From Chryseobacterium sp. FP211-J200 (GTDB taxonomy: Bacteria > Bacteroidota > Bacteroidia > Flavobacteriales > Weeksellaceae), in NCBI RefSeq assembly GCF_001643375.1, contig NZ_LSHB01000009.1, positions 1 to 64,000 on the forward strand: a DNA stretch of 64,000 nt, read 5' to 3'. The position numbers were made by a program, and so were the translations under genes. Below the pieces are notes generated by a model. It saw only the letters and a list, made by a program, of their open reading frames with translations. It searched no databases and was not told where the DNA came from. Positions 9,509-17,805 of this stretch are shown piece after piece; position 1 is the first letter of the stretch, and each line of letters opens with the position of its first letter.

Positions 9509-10759
9509 ATGGAAACGACAAAAAAATCAACGTTTAAGGTTCTTTTCTACCTTAAAAAAAATGCCCCGAAGAAGAACGGGAAAGTTACGGTTATGTGCAG
9601 GATTACCGTAAACGGCAAACAGTCTGCATTCAGTACCAAGCTGGATATTTCTGCATCAAATTGGGATTTGAAGTACGGCAGGGTTTTAGGAAAAAGCCGA
9701 GAAGCCCAAGACGTGAACGGCAAGCTTGATAAAATCCGTTTAGGTATTGAGGAATGCTATTCCAAAATCCTAAAGAACGAGGGAACGGTAAACAGTTCTA
9801 AACTCAAAAATTCCTTTCTCGGTATGAAAAGCGGAGAGCTGACCTTTTTCAAGTTCTATGAACAATTCCTTTCTGATTATGAGAAAAAGGTCAATAACGG
9901 ACTTCGGGTAAATGGTACACGCAGTAAGTACAAAACACTGTTAAAGCACCTGCGAAATTTTGCACTTACAAAATACGGATATTCTGACTTATCATTCAAC
10001 GACCTTACCCCTGATTTTGTGCAGGACTTTGATTACTATCTGCGTGATGACCAGAGCTTGACACACAACACCATTTGGTTGTATATGATTGGATTTACCA
10101 CGCTTTGCCGTTTGGCAATGAACCGAAAGCACCTTGCCTTTAATCCCTTCAGTGAGTACAAGAATACCAAAAAGGACAAAGACAGAGGTTATCTGCTACG
10201 GAATGAATTGGAACACCTTGTAACTTTCAACTGCGAGAAAAAGAAAGATGAATTGGTTAAAGACCTGTTTGTTTTCAGTTGCTTTACTGGTCTTTCCTAT
10301 TCAGATATGAAAGGGCTTAGAAACAGCAATATTCAGGACTTCTTTGACGGTAACCAGTGGATTATCATACGCAGGAAAAAGACAGCAACATCATCCAATG
10401 TAATGCTGTTAGATATTCCGAAAATGATTATCGAAAAATATGCAGGATTGTCGAAAGATGGAAAGGTTTTCCCTGTACCATCAAACACCGTCTGCAATGA
10501 TAGTTTGAAACGAATATCCCAACAGATTGACTGCCTTAAAGAAAAGAAAGTAACTTTTCATTTGGCTCGTCATACGTTTGCCACGCTATTTTTGAGCGAA
10601 GGCGTTCCGCTTGAGAGTTTAAGCAAAATGTTAGGGCATAAAAATATTGCTACCACACAGATTTACGCCAAGATACTCAACGAGAAAGTTGCTAAGGATA
10701 TGCAAAAGGTATCGCGTAGGTTTAAGGGAATGGAGCAGTCTTTTGTAGCTCAACTCTGA
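9509..10759 (+). CDS. IntDOT-like tyrosine recombinase (integrase)
   Basis: The protein is 416 residues from the ATG at 9509; a GTG two codons earlier is possible. It has the Bacteroidota conjugative-transposon integrase layout: an N-terminal arm-binding region, a core-binding domain and a C-terminal catalytic domain with HLARHTFAT and LGHKNIATTQIYAKI, giving the H-R-H-Y residues. The position of the first catalytic arginine reads FTGLSYSDM, with serine. This substitution is characteristic of IntDOT of CTnDOT and its relatives and is not damage. The enzyme would integrate and excise the element whose repeats lie at 9380 and 26842. A terminator follows at 10780. Confidence 0.93.
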   Translation: METTKKSTFKVLFYLKKNAPKKNGKVTVMCRITVNGKQSAFSTKLDISASNWDLKYGRVLGKSREAQDVNGKLDKIRLGIEECYSKILKNEGTVNSSKLKNSFLGMKSGELTFFKFYEQFLSDYEKKVNNGLRVNGTRSKYKTLLKHLRNFALTKYGYSDLSFNDLTPDFVQDFDYYLRDDQSLTHNTIWLYMIGFTTLCRLAMNRKHLAFNPFSEYKNTKKDKDRGYLLRNELEHLVTFNCEKKKDELVKDLFVFSCFTGLSYSDMKGLRNSNIQDFFDGNQWIIIRRKKTATSSNVMLLDIPKMIIEKYAGLSKDGKVFPVPSNTVCNDSLKRISQQIDCLKEKKVTFHLARHTFATLFLSEGVPLESLSKMLGHKNIATTQIYAKILNEKVAKDMQKVSRRFKGMEQSFVAQL

Positions 10760-10779
10760 AACTAATAAAGCGATTAAAG

Positions 10780-10812
10780 AAAGTCAATGCTGTTTTTGCG
10801 TTGGCTTTTTTG
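10780..10812 (+). terminator. Rho-independent terminator after the integrase
   Basis: A stem AAGTCAATGC / GCGTTGGCTT with GU pairs and a T-rich loop is followed by a run of T. It separates the integrase transcript from the next gene. Confidence 0.65.
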
Positions 10813-10860
10813 TATTTTAGCTATTTAACTAAAAACAATAATAGAAAAATATATTCAAGA

Positions 10861-13800
10861 ATGAATGGCTCATCAACAATAAATCGTGACGAAATATTAG
10901 ATAACGCAAAGAGAGAATCTGACTTATCAGACTTGAAGCAACACGCAGACAAGATGATAAGAGGTTTTGAGAATTTCAACAATTTTTCATCAAATCGGGC
11001 AGTATGGGAATTAGTTCAAAACGCTTGTGATTTGACTAAAAATTGTGAAGTTGTTATAGATTACGAAAGTGGTTTTTCATTTACACACAACGGAAAACCG
11101 TTCACGACAAAGTCGTTTATTTCTTTGATAAAGCAAGTAAGTGGGAAATATGGCGAAGAATCTGATGTGCCAGAGGTAGGAAAATACGGAACAGGTTTTT
11201 TGACAACACATACATTCGGACGAAAGTTTCTTATAAATTCAATTCTTGAAGCAAACAACACATTTTTTGAAATCAAAGACTTTTTAATTGACCGTAGTCC
11301 GAAAGAATGGAAAGCATTAAGCGAAAATATCAGAACGCAAAAAGAAAATGTTTATCAGCTTATAAAAGAGGGTACTATTCTTTCTAACCCGATTATAAAA
11401 ACGACATTCTCTTTTTTACCTGAAACCGACCAAGAACGAAGCTACATATCGGAATCAAGCAAAGATTTAGAAGACTATATTCCTATTGTTTTAACAATAA
11501 ATGATAGACTTAAAAAAGTAAAAATAATTTTAAATGATACCGAAACTTTGTTTGAACGAGTTTTAAAGGAAAAAGTTGAAAATGATAAAGGAATAGAATT
11601 ATATAAAACAACTGTTTCAAAAAACGGAACAGAAAAAATAATTTACTCTATTATTGAAACAGATGACCAAATTGAAGTAATTCTTCCAATCAACGAAAAC
11701 CTTGAATTGTTTCAGTTTTCAGAAAGAGTTGCCCGATTATTTTTATATTATCCCTTAATCGGTTCAGAAGGTTTTGGATTAAACTTCGTTATCAACTGTA
11801 ATCAATTTTTGCCAACCGAGCCAAGAGACGGAATCCACTTAAAAAGTAACAAAGACCAAGTAAAAGAGCAAGAAGAGGCGAATCAAAAAATAATAGAAAA
11901 AGCATCGCAATTAATTTTTGATTTTCTAAAAAGTAACGTATTAAACGTTTCAAATCCGCTTCTATATGCTCAAATAAATTTTAAAAGAAATACAGATAAT
12001 AATTTATTGAACAAGTACTTTGAAACACTACAAAACACTTGGATAGAAGAATATAAATTGTTGCCTATTGTTGAAACTATTGACGGCTTTAAACCCGTAA
12101 ACGAAGTTTATTTTTTTGACGAAGAACTTTTAAATAACATAGAGTATTTTGAGGACATTTATACTTTGGTTTCCACTTTTTACAATAACATTCCGACAAA
12201 AAACAAAGTCATTTTATGGAGCAAATTTGCAAGTGAATGGACTAACGAAGACACTAAATTTATCAGACATCAAGATTTGATAGAAAAAATATCAAAAGAG
12301 CATTTATCAAAGTTCGATAAAGATTGCTTAATCAATTACTACAAAAATCTAATAGCAGAAGAAAAGATAAATTATTTTTCGGAACATACTTTGTTGCCAA
12401 ATTTAGAAGGTAATTTTTGTTTACTTACATCGCTTCTTACGCCTCAAAATTTAACTGAAACACTTATTGAAATTGGGAAATTTTTAATTCCAAGTGTTAT
12501 TGAAAAACTAATTCATAAAGATTTTTGCTTTGATTTTCATTTTGAAAAATTCAATCGAAAAGATTTTTCAAATAGTGTTAAAGCTAAATTAGACGAAATA
12601 CAGGCTTCAACTTTCATTTACTTTCCTGGAACAATCAACAAAGAAAATTACAATGTTCAATCATTTGATGAAACTCAAAAACTTGAAGATGTTTTCTTTG
12701 AGAATCTATTGAAGTATTGCAAACTGAATAGTAATATAAATTCACAAAGCAAACCTTCATCATTAGTAAAAATCATAAGCAAGTATTATTCTCTTGACGA
12801 AAATTTAGTCCAATTATCTAACCTTGATAACCAAGAAGAAAATTTAGATATTCGTTCGTCAAGAAAGATATTAGTTCAAATTTTCTTCAATTTACTTCAA
12901 TACCACAATGAAGATTGGGTAAAAGAAAATATTGAGTTATTGCTTGAAATTGCAAACTGCAATGAGGACAGCCTTAAAGAAGTTTATTCAACTTCAAAAA
13001 TTTATCCTAATCAAATAAACCAACTAAAAAGCATTAGCGACTTAAAAAGAGATGTTGAAATAATTCCTGAAATCAAAACCCTTTACAACAAAGTAACGAA
13101 AGACGAAATCAGAAAAGATTTAGTTTACAAAGAGTTTAATGAATTTGTTACCGAAGACAGATTTATCAATAGCAAATATCTAACTAATCACATTGAGGAC
13201 ATCTTTTTCAATTCAGACATTCATAATATCAACGAACACCCATTTAAGGATGAAATCTTGAAAATTATTTCATCATTGCGAGATAAAAAATATGCTGAAC
13301 TATTTCCACGACTTGACGACAAAAAAGCGAATTTAATGTTGGACGTAGTTACTAATGAGAATACGAAAGATGAAATTTTCTCTATTGTAACATTAAAGGA
13401 ATCCGAATTAAAGAAACTTGGTCAACTTGTTCAAGAAGATAACTTTTCAGCATTATTAGATAAAGCAACAGATTTGCTTCAACAGCAAATAGAAACAGAA
13501 GCTGATTTTCGTCATAAATATGAAATTGGAACTTACATTGAAAGTCTAATTAGAGAAAAATTATCTAACGAATTAAAAGGCAGAGTTTCATTTGGTAACA
13601 AAGAAACAGAAACTACAAACATACAAGGCGGACAAGACATTGTTGTTTTCCTTGACGAAAACCCTGTTTATTTCATAGAAGTAAAATCAAGGTGGAACTC
13701 ACAAAACTCCGTTTCTATGAGTAAGCTACAATTACAACGTTCGGTTGAAGAAAATGACCGTTATACTTTGTGTGCAGTGGACATTACACGCTATACAGGC

Positions 13801-14055
13801 GAAAATGACAGATACAAACTTTCAACTGACGAAATTTTGCCACTAACAAAATTTGTAACAAACATTGGGAACACTATAAAACCATTAATTGAAGACAATT
13901 TAGAAGCAGAAAAACAACAGGACAAATCAATACACTTAATAGATTACAGAGGTATAATTCCACAGGACATTATTCAAAAAGGGAGTGATTTTGATAACTT
14001 TATTGAGTTGCTTTCTGAAACTATCAATAAAAATGCAAATGTTGTAAACGTATGA
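10861..14055 (+). CDS. Sacsin-like HATPase with C-terminal PD-(D/E)XK nuclease domain
   Basis: I choose the ATG at 10861 (1064 residues); the frame is open 60 bp further up, but only with a non-ATG start inside the terminator area. The N terminus is a GHKL/HSP90-like ATP-binding domain of the sacsin type: RAVWELVQNACD (about 46-57) and VGKYGTGF (about 106-113). A long helical middle follows. The C terminus has a nuclease core GQDIVVFL ... YFIEVKSRW (D near 926, E-x-K near 940-942), like DUF3883/PD-(D/E)XK domains. Proteins with this two-part design are frequent in defence islands. It lies between the integrase and the excisionase-like genes, so it is cargo of the element. Defence role is inferred; substrate is unknown. 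Confidence 0.75.
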   Translation: MNGSSTINRDEILDNAKRESDLSDLKQHADKMIRGFENFNNFSSNRAVWELVQNACDLTKNCEVVIDYESGFSFTHNGKPFTTKSFISLIKQVSGKYGEESDVPEVGKYGTGFLTTHTFGRKFLINSILEANNTFFEIKDFLIDRSPKEWKALSENIRTQKENVYQLIKEGTILSNPIIKTTFSFLPETDQERSYISESSKDLEDYIPIVLTINDRLKKVKIILNDTETLFERVLKEKVENDKGIELYKTTVSKNGTEKIIYSIIETDDQIEVILPINENLELFQFSERVARLFLYYPLIGSEGFGLNFVINCNQFLPTEPRDGIHLKSNKDQVKEQEEANQKIIEKASQLIFDFLKSNVLNVSNPLLYAQINFKRNTDNNLLNKYFETLQNTWIEEYKLLPIVETIDGFKPVNEVYFFDEELLNNIEYFEDIYTLVSTFYNNIPTKNKVILWSKFASEWTNEDTKFIRHQDLIEKISKEHLSKFDKDCLINYYKNLIAEEKINYFSEHTLLPNLEGNFCLLTSLLTPQNLTETLIEIGKFLIPSVIEKLIHKDFCFDFHFEKFNRKDFSNSVKAKLDEIQASTFIYFPGTINKENYNVQSFDETQKLEDVFFENLLKYCKLNSNINSQSKPSSLVKIISKYYSLDENLVQLSNLDNQEENLDIRSSRKILVQIFFNLLQYHNEDWVKENIELLLEIANCNEDSLKEVYSTSKIYPNQINQLKSISDLKRDVEIIPEIKTLYNKVTKDEIRKDLVYKEFNEFVTEDRFINSKYLTNHIEDIFFNSDIHNINEHPFKDEILKIISSLRDKKYAELFPRLDDKKANLMLDVVTNENTKDEIFSIVTLKESELKKLGQLVQEDNFSALLDKATDLLQQQIETEADFRHKYEIGTYIESLIREKLSNELKGRVSFGNKETETTNIQGGQDIVVFLDENPVYFIEVKSRWNSQNSVSMSKLQLQRSVEENDRYTLCAVDITRYTGENDRYKLSTDEILPLTKFVTNIGNTIKPLIEDNLEAEKQQDKSIHLIDYRGIIPQDIIQKGSDFDNFIELLSETINKNANVVNV

Positions 14056-14081
14056 ATTGAACATTAATTCATAAAACACCA

Positions 14082-14112
14082 CAGCCCACTGCTTTAAGCA
14101 GTGGGCTGTTTC
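14082..14112. terminator. Terminator between convergent genes
   Basis: A perfect 11-bp stem CAGCCCACTGC / GCAGTGGGCTG with loop TTTAA is followed by TTTCTTT on the plus strand. It serves the HATPase gene and may also work for the convergent HTH genes. Confidence 0.85.
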
Positions 14113-14150
14113 TTTAATTGACCGATACGGTTACAGTTTCAAACAATCGA

Positions 14151-14432
14151 CTAACGCTGATAGTTATCTTCCAACACCTTGATAATATCGCTTTCACGAA
14201 AAAGGATTTTACGTTCGAGTTTGATAAAAGGTATCAGTCCGTCATCTCTGTACTGTTGCAACGTTCGTTTGCTGATGTGTAACATCTCGCAAACCTGTTC
14301 GCCCGAAAGATAAATTTCCCCTTGCAATAATGGGTGGAAATATTCCCTGATATACAGCAGTTCATTTTTGATGCCTACCACAGCTTCGAGTAAGGAAAGC
14401 ATATCTTCGTTTGAATTTCCAATCTGTTTCAT
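14151..14432 (-). CDS. Helix-turn-helix (excisionase-like) protein
   Basis: A 93-residue protein with a MerR/HTH_17-type fold: GEQVCEMLHISKRTLQQYRD followed by a basic wing IPFIKLERKILFRESDI. Paired small genes of this type (Xis2c/Xis2d-like) sit in the excision region of CTnDOT-type elements, where they bend DNA for the integrase or regulate excision genes. Its start overlaps the stop of the upstream HTH gene (ATGA), showing tight coupling. The two proteins are paralogues by motif layout. The role as excision factor is inferred from context. Confidence 0.82.
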   Translation of the reverse strand: MKQIGNSNEDMLSLLEAVVGIKNELLYIREYFHPLLQGEIYLSGEQVCEMLHISKRTLQQYRDDGLIPFIKLERKILFRESDIIKVLEDNYQR

Positions 14433-14725
14433 TTCTTTTGCTTTTTTAATGGTCGCTCTCCCTGCATAAGTGACTCCACTTCGGACAATCTAAAATAAGT
14501 TTTCCGATTGATTTGTGTTGCCCCAAGAATACCTTTTGCCCTGTATGTCTGCAACGTCCGTTTACTAATGTTCAGCAATTGGCAGGCTTCCTGTTGGTCG
14601 AGCCATTTCGTTGCCTGTTGCAATGCTTTGTAGGGGGCAGTAATTTCCGCTATCAAATTGGAAACTTCCTTAACTTCCCTGTGCAATGCCTTTAAAATCT
14701 GAATGTCTAAAACTGTTATTTCCAT
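14429..14725 (-). CDS. Helix-turn-helix (excisionase-like) protein
   Basis: A 98-residue protein whose C-terminal half reads QEACQLLNISKRTLQTYRAK, then a wing with TQINRKTYFRLSEVESLM. It is the first gene of a two-gene unit with the paralogue at 14151 and overlaps it by 4 bp. The N-terminal 40 residues are helical and amphipathic and may mediate pairing of the two proteins. The family is common in Bacteroides-type conjugative transposons. Which of the two is the true excision factor cannot be told from sequence. Confidence 0.82.
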   Translation of the reverse strand: MEITVLDIQILKALHREVKEVSNLIAEITAPYKALQQATKWLDQQEACQLLNISKRTLQTYRAKGILGATQINRKTYFRLSEVESLMQGERPLKKQKK

Positions 14726-15096
14726 ACCTAATCAATTTAGACTTCAAAAATATATGGTATTTATACAGGATTTTCCAAAGTTGTAGTCAATGGCGTTGAG
14801 TGGCGTTGTTTTTCCAAATACTATAATGAAATATTTAAATATGTACCCAAAAAAGAATAAAAAGGTAGCAAAGGTAATGCGGACAGCCACCGCACCGACC
14901 AACCAAAAGCTTACGGCATAATGGCAGAGCAATAAGGTGGCTTCGCCGAGTTGTTGTGTTGCCCTGCCACCCTTCGGGACTTATTCCGTTTCCTTTTGGT
15001 TTTTCCGCCTGTCCGCCTTGTTAAAATGGCTTTCTTTTTTTTCTGTTTTTTTGTTTTAGAAATAATTTTAAGAGGGAGCAAAGCACCATACTACAA
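14726..15096. other. Gap, probable scar of lost transfer genes
   Basis: This 371-bp stretch has no convincing gene. Its right part is less AT-rich than the flanks, with a short motif ACCCTTCGGG near 14970 and a T-rich tract after 15030. In CTnDOT-like elements the genes after TraA/TraB run into a long tra operon, and here they are absent. I read the gap as the junction left by loss of that operon. Confidence 0.4.
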
Positions 15097-15498
15097 TCAA
15101 AACAAAGGTTTCGTTTTACTGTGGTACATTGCCAAAATCATTTCCTCAAATTCCTCAAAATGGTATTCGAGGATATTGTCAATGTAGGAATACAGCGTTG
15201 TTTTTTCTTCCCTTGTAAGTTGAACAATACGGATTAACCTTTCGTGGTATTCGGGACGGATATACACGACCTTTCCGTTACGTCCAGACGGAAACCGATT
15301 GGCTAAAAATTTTTCCTCGTAGTCCAATTTCTTTGACGGACTGTTTCGGGCTTTCTCTTTTGGTTTGCCTGCCTTTGGTGTTTCCTGTTTATCGGCATTG
15401 GGTGGAACAACAGGCTCATCACCGCCAATAATACCCATAAGGTATTCCTCATTTACATCGGGCTTTGCAAATTCATCATTAATGTTGTCTGAAACCAT
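15097..15498 (-). CDS. DUF3408-type conjugal transfer accessory protein
   Basis: A 133-residue protein with a charged, proline-rich, disordered N-terminal half and a C-terminal ribbon-helix-helix-like part (GRNGKVVYIRPEYHERLIRI, then a helix region around SYIDNILEYHFEEFEEMI). This is the pattern of the DUF3408 proteins that follow the ParA/TraA gene in CTnDOT-type elements. It starts 12 bp downstream of the ParA gene and is in its operon. It may bind DNA near the transfer origin; this is inference. Confidence 0.8.
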   Translation of the reverse strand: MVSDNINDEFAKPDVNEEYLMGIIGGDEPVVPPNADKQETPKAGKPKEKARNSPSKKLDYEEKFLANRFPSGRNGKVVYIRPEYHERLIRIVQLTREEKTTLYSYIDNILEYHFEEFEEMILAMYHSKTKPLF

Positions 15499-15510
15499 AA
15501 TTCTATATTT

Positions 15511-16278
15511 TTATAGTTTAACAATTTTTAAAAACTCATCAACAAACAAATCCAATTTTGTCGCTCTCATCAACGGTACTTCGGCAGGTAGCAGGCTCGA
15601 CCTGAATACATAAGTGCTTGTGTCGTCCATTTCCTTTCGGAAACGTTTGCTGTCCATTATCCTTGTCTGCATTACGGACAGATTAAGCTGTTGGATTACG
15701 CTTTGATAGGCTTCGTACACGCTTGTTCTTTCCCTGCCGTCCACACCATTCCAGAACAGCCACATTACTTGTTCTTTGTTTTCGCCCCCAATCGGTGGAA
15801 GCCCGATAAATGCTTTGGTAAAACCCAATGTACTTTCCACGACCAAGCGGTCTGCCGACATCGGAGAGAAGATAAAGTCCATTTTCTTTAAAGTCGTCAA
15901 AACACCTTTGGTATTTGCCGTTCCTGGCAAATCAAAGAAAATCACATCGGGCTTAACTGCCGATTGCTTTACGTGTTCCGAAGCGGTCTGCAAAGCAGTG
16001 TCAGCCTTGCACCTGATAATCGGATATGCCTTTTTGTTAATGGCTTGAAACTGTTTCATTGCCATTTTCCTATGGTATTCGTTCTGCATTATGGTTTTTA
16101 AATCCCTTTCACGCAGATTGGTAAGGCTATGTTGCGGAAAGTCGCAGTCCATTACAAGTACATCGTACCCCAAACGGTAGTGAAGTACACTTGCCAATAA
16201 GGTTGTCATTGTTGATTTTCCTACGCCACCTTTTTGGGTGGCGAAACTGACTTTTAAGGTTTTCTTTGTTGTTCCCAT
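15511..16278 (-). CDS. traA: ParA-family ATPase (TraA of CTnDOT-type elements)
   Basis: A 255-residue ParA/MinD-type ATPase with the deviant Walker A KGGVGKSTMTT near residue 17, a switch region LVMDCDFPQ and Walker B-like DVIFFDLPG. In Bacteroides conjugative transposons this gene opens the transfer region and lies divergent from the mobilisation genes, exactly as here. It is followed by the DUF3408 gene, but the rest of the transfer operon is missing. It may help element partition or relaxosome positioning. The upstream 520 bp hold the candidate oriT. Confidence 0.9.
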   Translation of the reverse strand: MGTTKKTLKVSFATQKGGVGKSTMTTLLASVLHYRLGYDVLVMDCDFPQHSLTNLRERDLKTIMQNEYHRKMAMKQFQAINKKAYPIIRCKADTALQTASEHVKQSAVKPDVIFFDLPGTANTKGVLTTLKKMDFIFSPMSADRLVVESTLGFTKAFIGLPPIGGENKEQVMWLFWNGVDGRERTSVYEAYQSVIQQLNLSVMQTRIMDSKRFRKEMDDTSTYVFRSSLLPAEVPLMRATKLDLFVDEFLKIVKL

Positions 16279-16799
16279 TATTTAAAAATTTATTGTTACA
16301 CATTTTATCCATTTTGCACACAAGTATATTTTGGGGCAATCGGTAAGTCTTGCAGAAAGTAAAATGCTTTCACTGTTTTATACTTTTAAAACTTTATGCT
16401 TTTACACAAACCTAATTTTCCTACCTGCATTAAAACGATAAGGCAAATAAAGCGATTAAAGTATCCGATGATTGAAGTATGGCAGTGTTTGGCGTTCAGT
16501 GGCAGTGTTTGTCCGAGTGCTGAAAGTGGATTGTTCCTTTACTTTATAAAGGAATAACGGAGTAGGTCTAATCGCTTAAAATCAAGGTGTTTATACGCAA
16601 AATGGAAAGTGGTTTCAGATTGTTTTTCTTGTTAACTCCAATCCGTTCTGCAGGACGGATTATTGTGTTCAACAGAACACGGCAAGTTGTGTTTTGAGGC
16701 ACTCAAATTAAAATCGTGCCTAAAACAACTTGCCCTTACGCAGGGAGCTAAACCATTTCTCCGAAGTCGAATGGTTAAAAAATTAAAAATGTATTTATT
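16279..16799. other. Intergenic region with candidate oriT (16641-16776)
   Basis: The gap between divergent ParA and mobA genes is rich in inverted repeats: ATCCGT/ACGGAT (16641-16646, 16655-16660), GGCAAGTTGT/ACAACTTGCC (16681-16690, 16725-16734) with AGGCAC/GTGCCT nested inside (16697-16702, 16716-16721), and AACCATT/AATGGTT (16751-16757, 16770-16776). A direct repeat TGGCAGTGTTTG lies near 16482 and 16500. In related elements oriT lies just upstream of mobA, so this is the expected place. The nick site is not identified. Confidence 0.5.
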
Positions 16800-17240
16800 A
16801 TGGAAAACAAGAACAGAAAACAGAACAAAGGTGGACGAAAACCGAAGGTTAATCCAAAAATGAACCGCTATGTTTTTCGTCTTACGGATGAGGAAAATGC
16901 TAAATTTTTAGCTCTTTTTGACCAGTCAGGAGTGGACAATAAAGCAAGATTCATAGTTTCGTTATTGTTTGGAAAGGAAATAAAATCCGTAAAAATTGAC
17001 AAAGGAACTGTTGATTTTTATATGCGATTGACTTCTTTTCACAGTCAGTTTCGTTCCGTAGGTGTAAATTACAACCAAATTGTAAAGCTGTTATACAGTA
17101 ATTTTTCAGAGAAAAAAGCATCGGCTTACCTCTACAAACTGGAAAAGCAGACAGCTGAAATGGTCGTTTTGTGTCAAAAAATTATCACCCTAACCGAGGA
17201 ATTTGAAAAAAGACATCTGAAAAAAGAGCAAAGCCAATAA
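16800..17240 (+). CDS. mobA: Mobilisation protein MobA (relaxosome accessory)
   Basis: A 146-residue basic protein with an N-terminal lysine/arginine-rich tail, a ribbon-helix-helix-like region (NRYVFRLTDEENAKFLALF) and the segment FRSVGVNYNQIVKLL that is typical of MobA/MobC relaxosome proteins. It would bind oriT and help the relaxase nick DNA. In intact elements the relaxase gene mobB follows at once, usually overlapping. Here the next gene, 17367, is a Vsr endonuclease, so the element has lost its own relaxase. The start is the ATG at 16800. Confidence 0.85.
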   Translation: MENKNRKQNKGGRKPKVNPKMNRYVFRLTDEENAKFLALFDQSGVDNKARFIVSLLFGKEIKSVKIDKGTVDFYMRLTSFHSQFRSVGVNYNQIVKLLYSNFSEKKASAYLYKLEKQTAEMVVLCQKIITLTEEFEKRHLKKEQSQ

Positions 17241-17366
17241 CTGAAAAAATATTTCTGAAAGGACTTTAGAGTTATTAGTCCTTAAAATTCAAACAACTGA
17301 TATTCAAAAAGTAATATTTTGTTTGTATATTTAATGACGGGCTTATATTTTTCTTATTTTTGCCAA

Positions 17367-17795
17367 ATGGCAGATGTACATTCCAAAGCAGTCAGAAGCT
17401 ATAATATGAGCCGAATCAGAGGGAAAGACACAAAGCCAGAACTTCTGGTAAGGAGATTTTTGTTTGCAAATGGTTTACGTTACAGACTGTATGATAAAAA
17501 ATTACCAGGAAAGCCAGATATAATACTGAAAAAATTTAAAACCGTAATTTTTGTAAACGGTTGTTTCTGGCACGGACACGATAACTGTAAATATTTTGTT
17601 GTGTCTAAAACACGAACAGAATTCTGGCTGGACAAAATTGAAGGGAATAAAAAAAGAGATGAAGAAAATGTTGCTTTCTTAAAAAATAATGGCTGGAATA
17701 TTATAATAGTTTATGAATGTCAGCTGAAAAAAGAAAAACGGGAAGTAACGTTAAATAATATTTTACAAAACATACAAGACCAATTACAGAATTGA
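17367..17795 (+). CDS. vsr: Very short patch repair (Vsr) endonuclease
   Basis: A 142-residue protein from the ATG at 17367, with the Vsr signature: SKAVRSYNMSRIRGKDTKPE at the N terminus, KLPGKPDIIL (catalytic aspartate) and VIFVNGCFWHGHDNCK. Vsr nicks next to T:G mismatches that arise when 5-methylcytosine deaminates, protecting sites of a cytosine methylase. The partner methylase starts 10 bp downstream, so the pair is coupled. In some clusters Vsr-like enzymes serve as the restriction nuclease itself, and that is possible here because no classic type II endonuclease is present. Confidence 0.93.
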   Translation: MADVHSKAVRSYNMSRIRGKDTKPELLVRRFLFANGLRYRLYDKKLPGKPDIILKKFKTVIFVNGCFWHGHDNCKYFVVSKTRTEFWLDKIEGNKKRDEENVAFLKNNGWNIIIVYECQLKKEKREVTLNNILQNIQDQLQN

Positions 17796-17805
17796 GATTT
17801 AAAGT

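Noticed and set aside
14744-15187. Short frames on both strands in the scar region
   Set aside because: Odd composition, no family pattern, and they overlap each other or the DUF3408 gene.
17319-17366. Upstream extension of the Vsr gene
   Set aside because: It would need a TTG start, and the family N terminus begins near the ATG at 17367.
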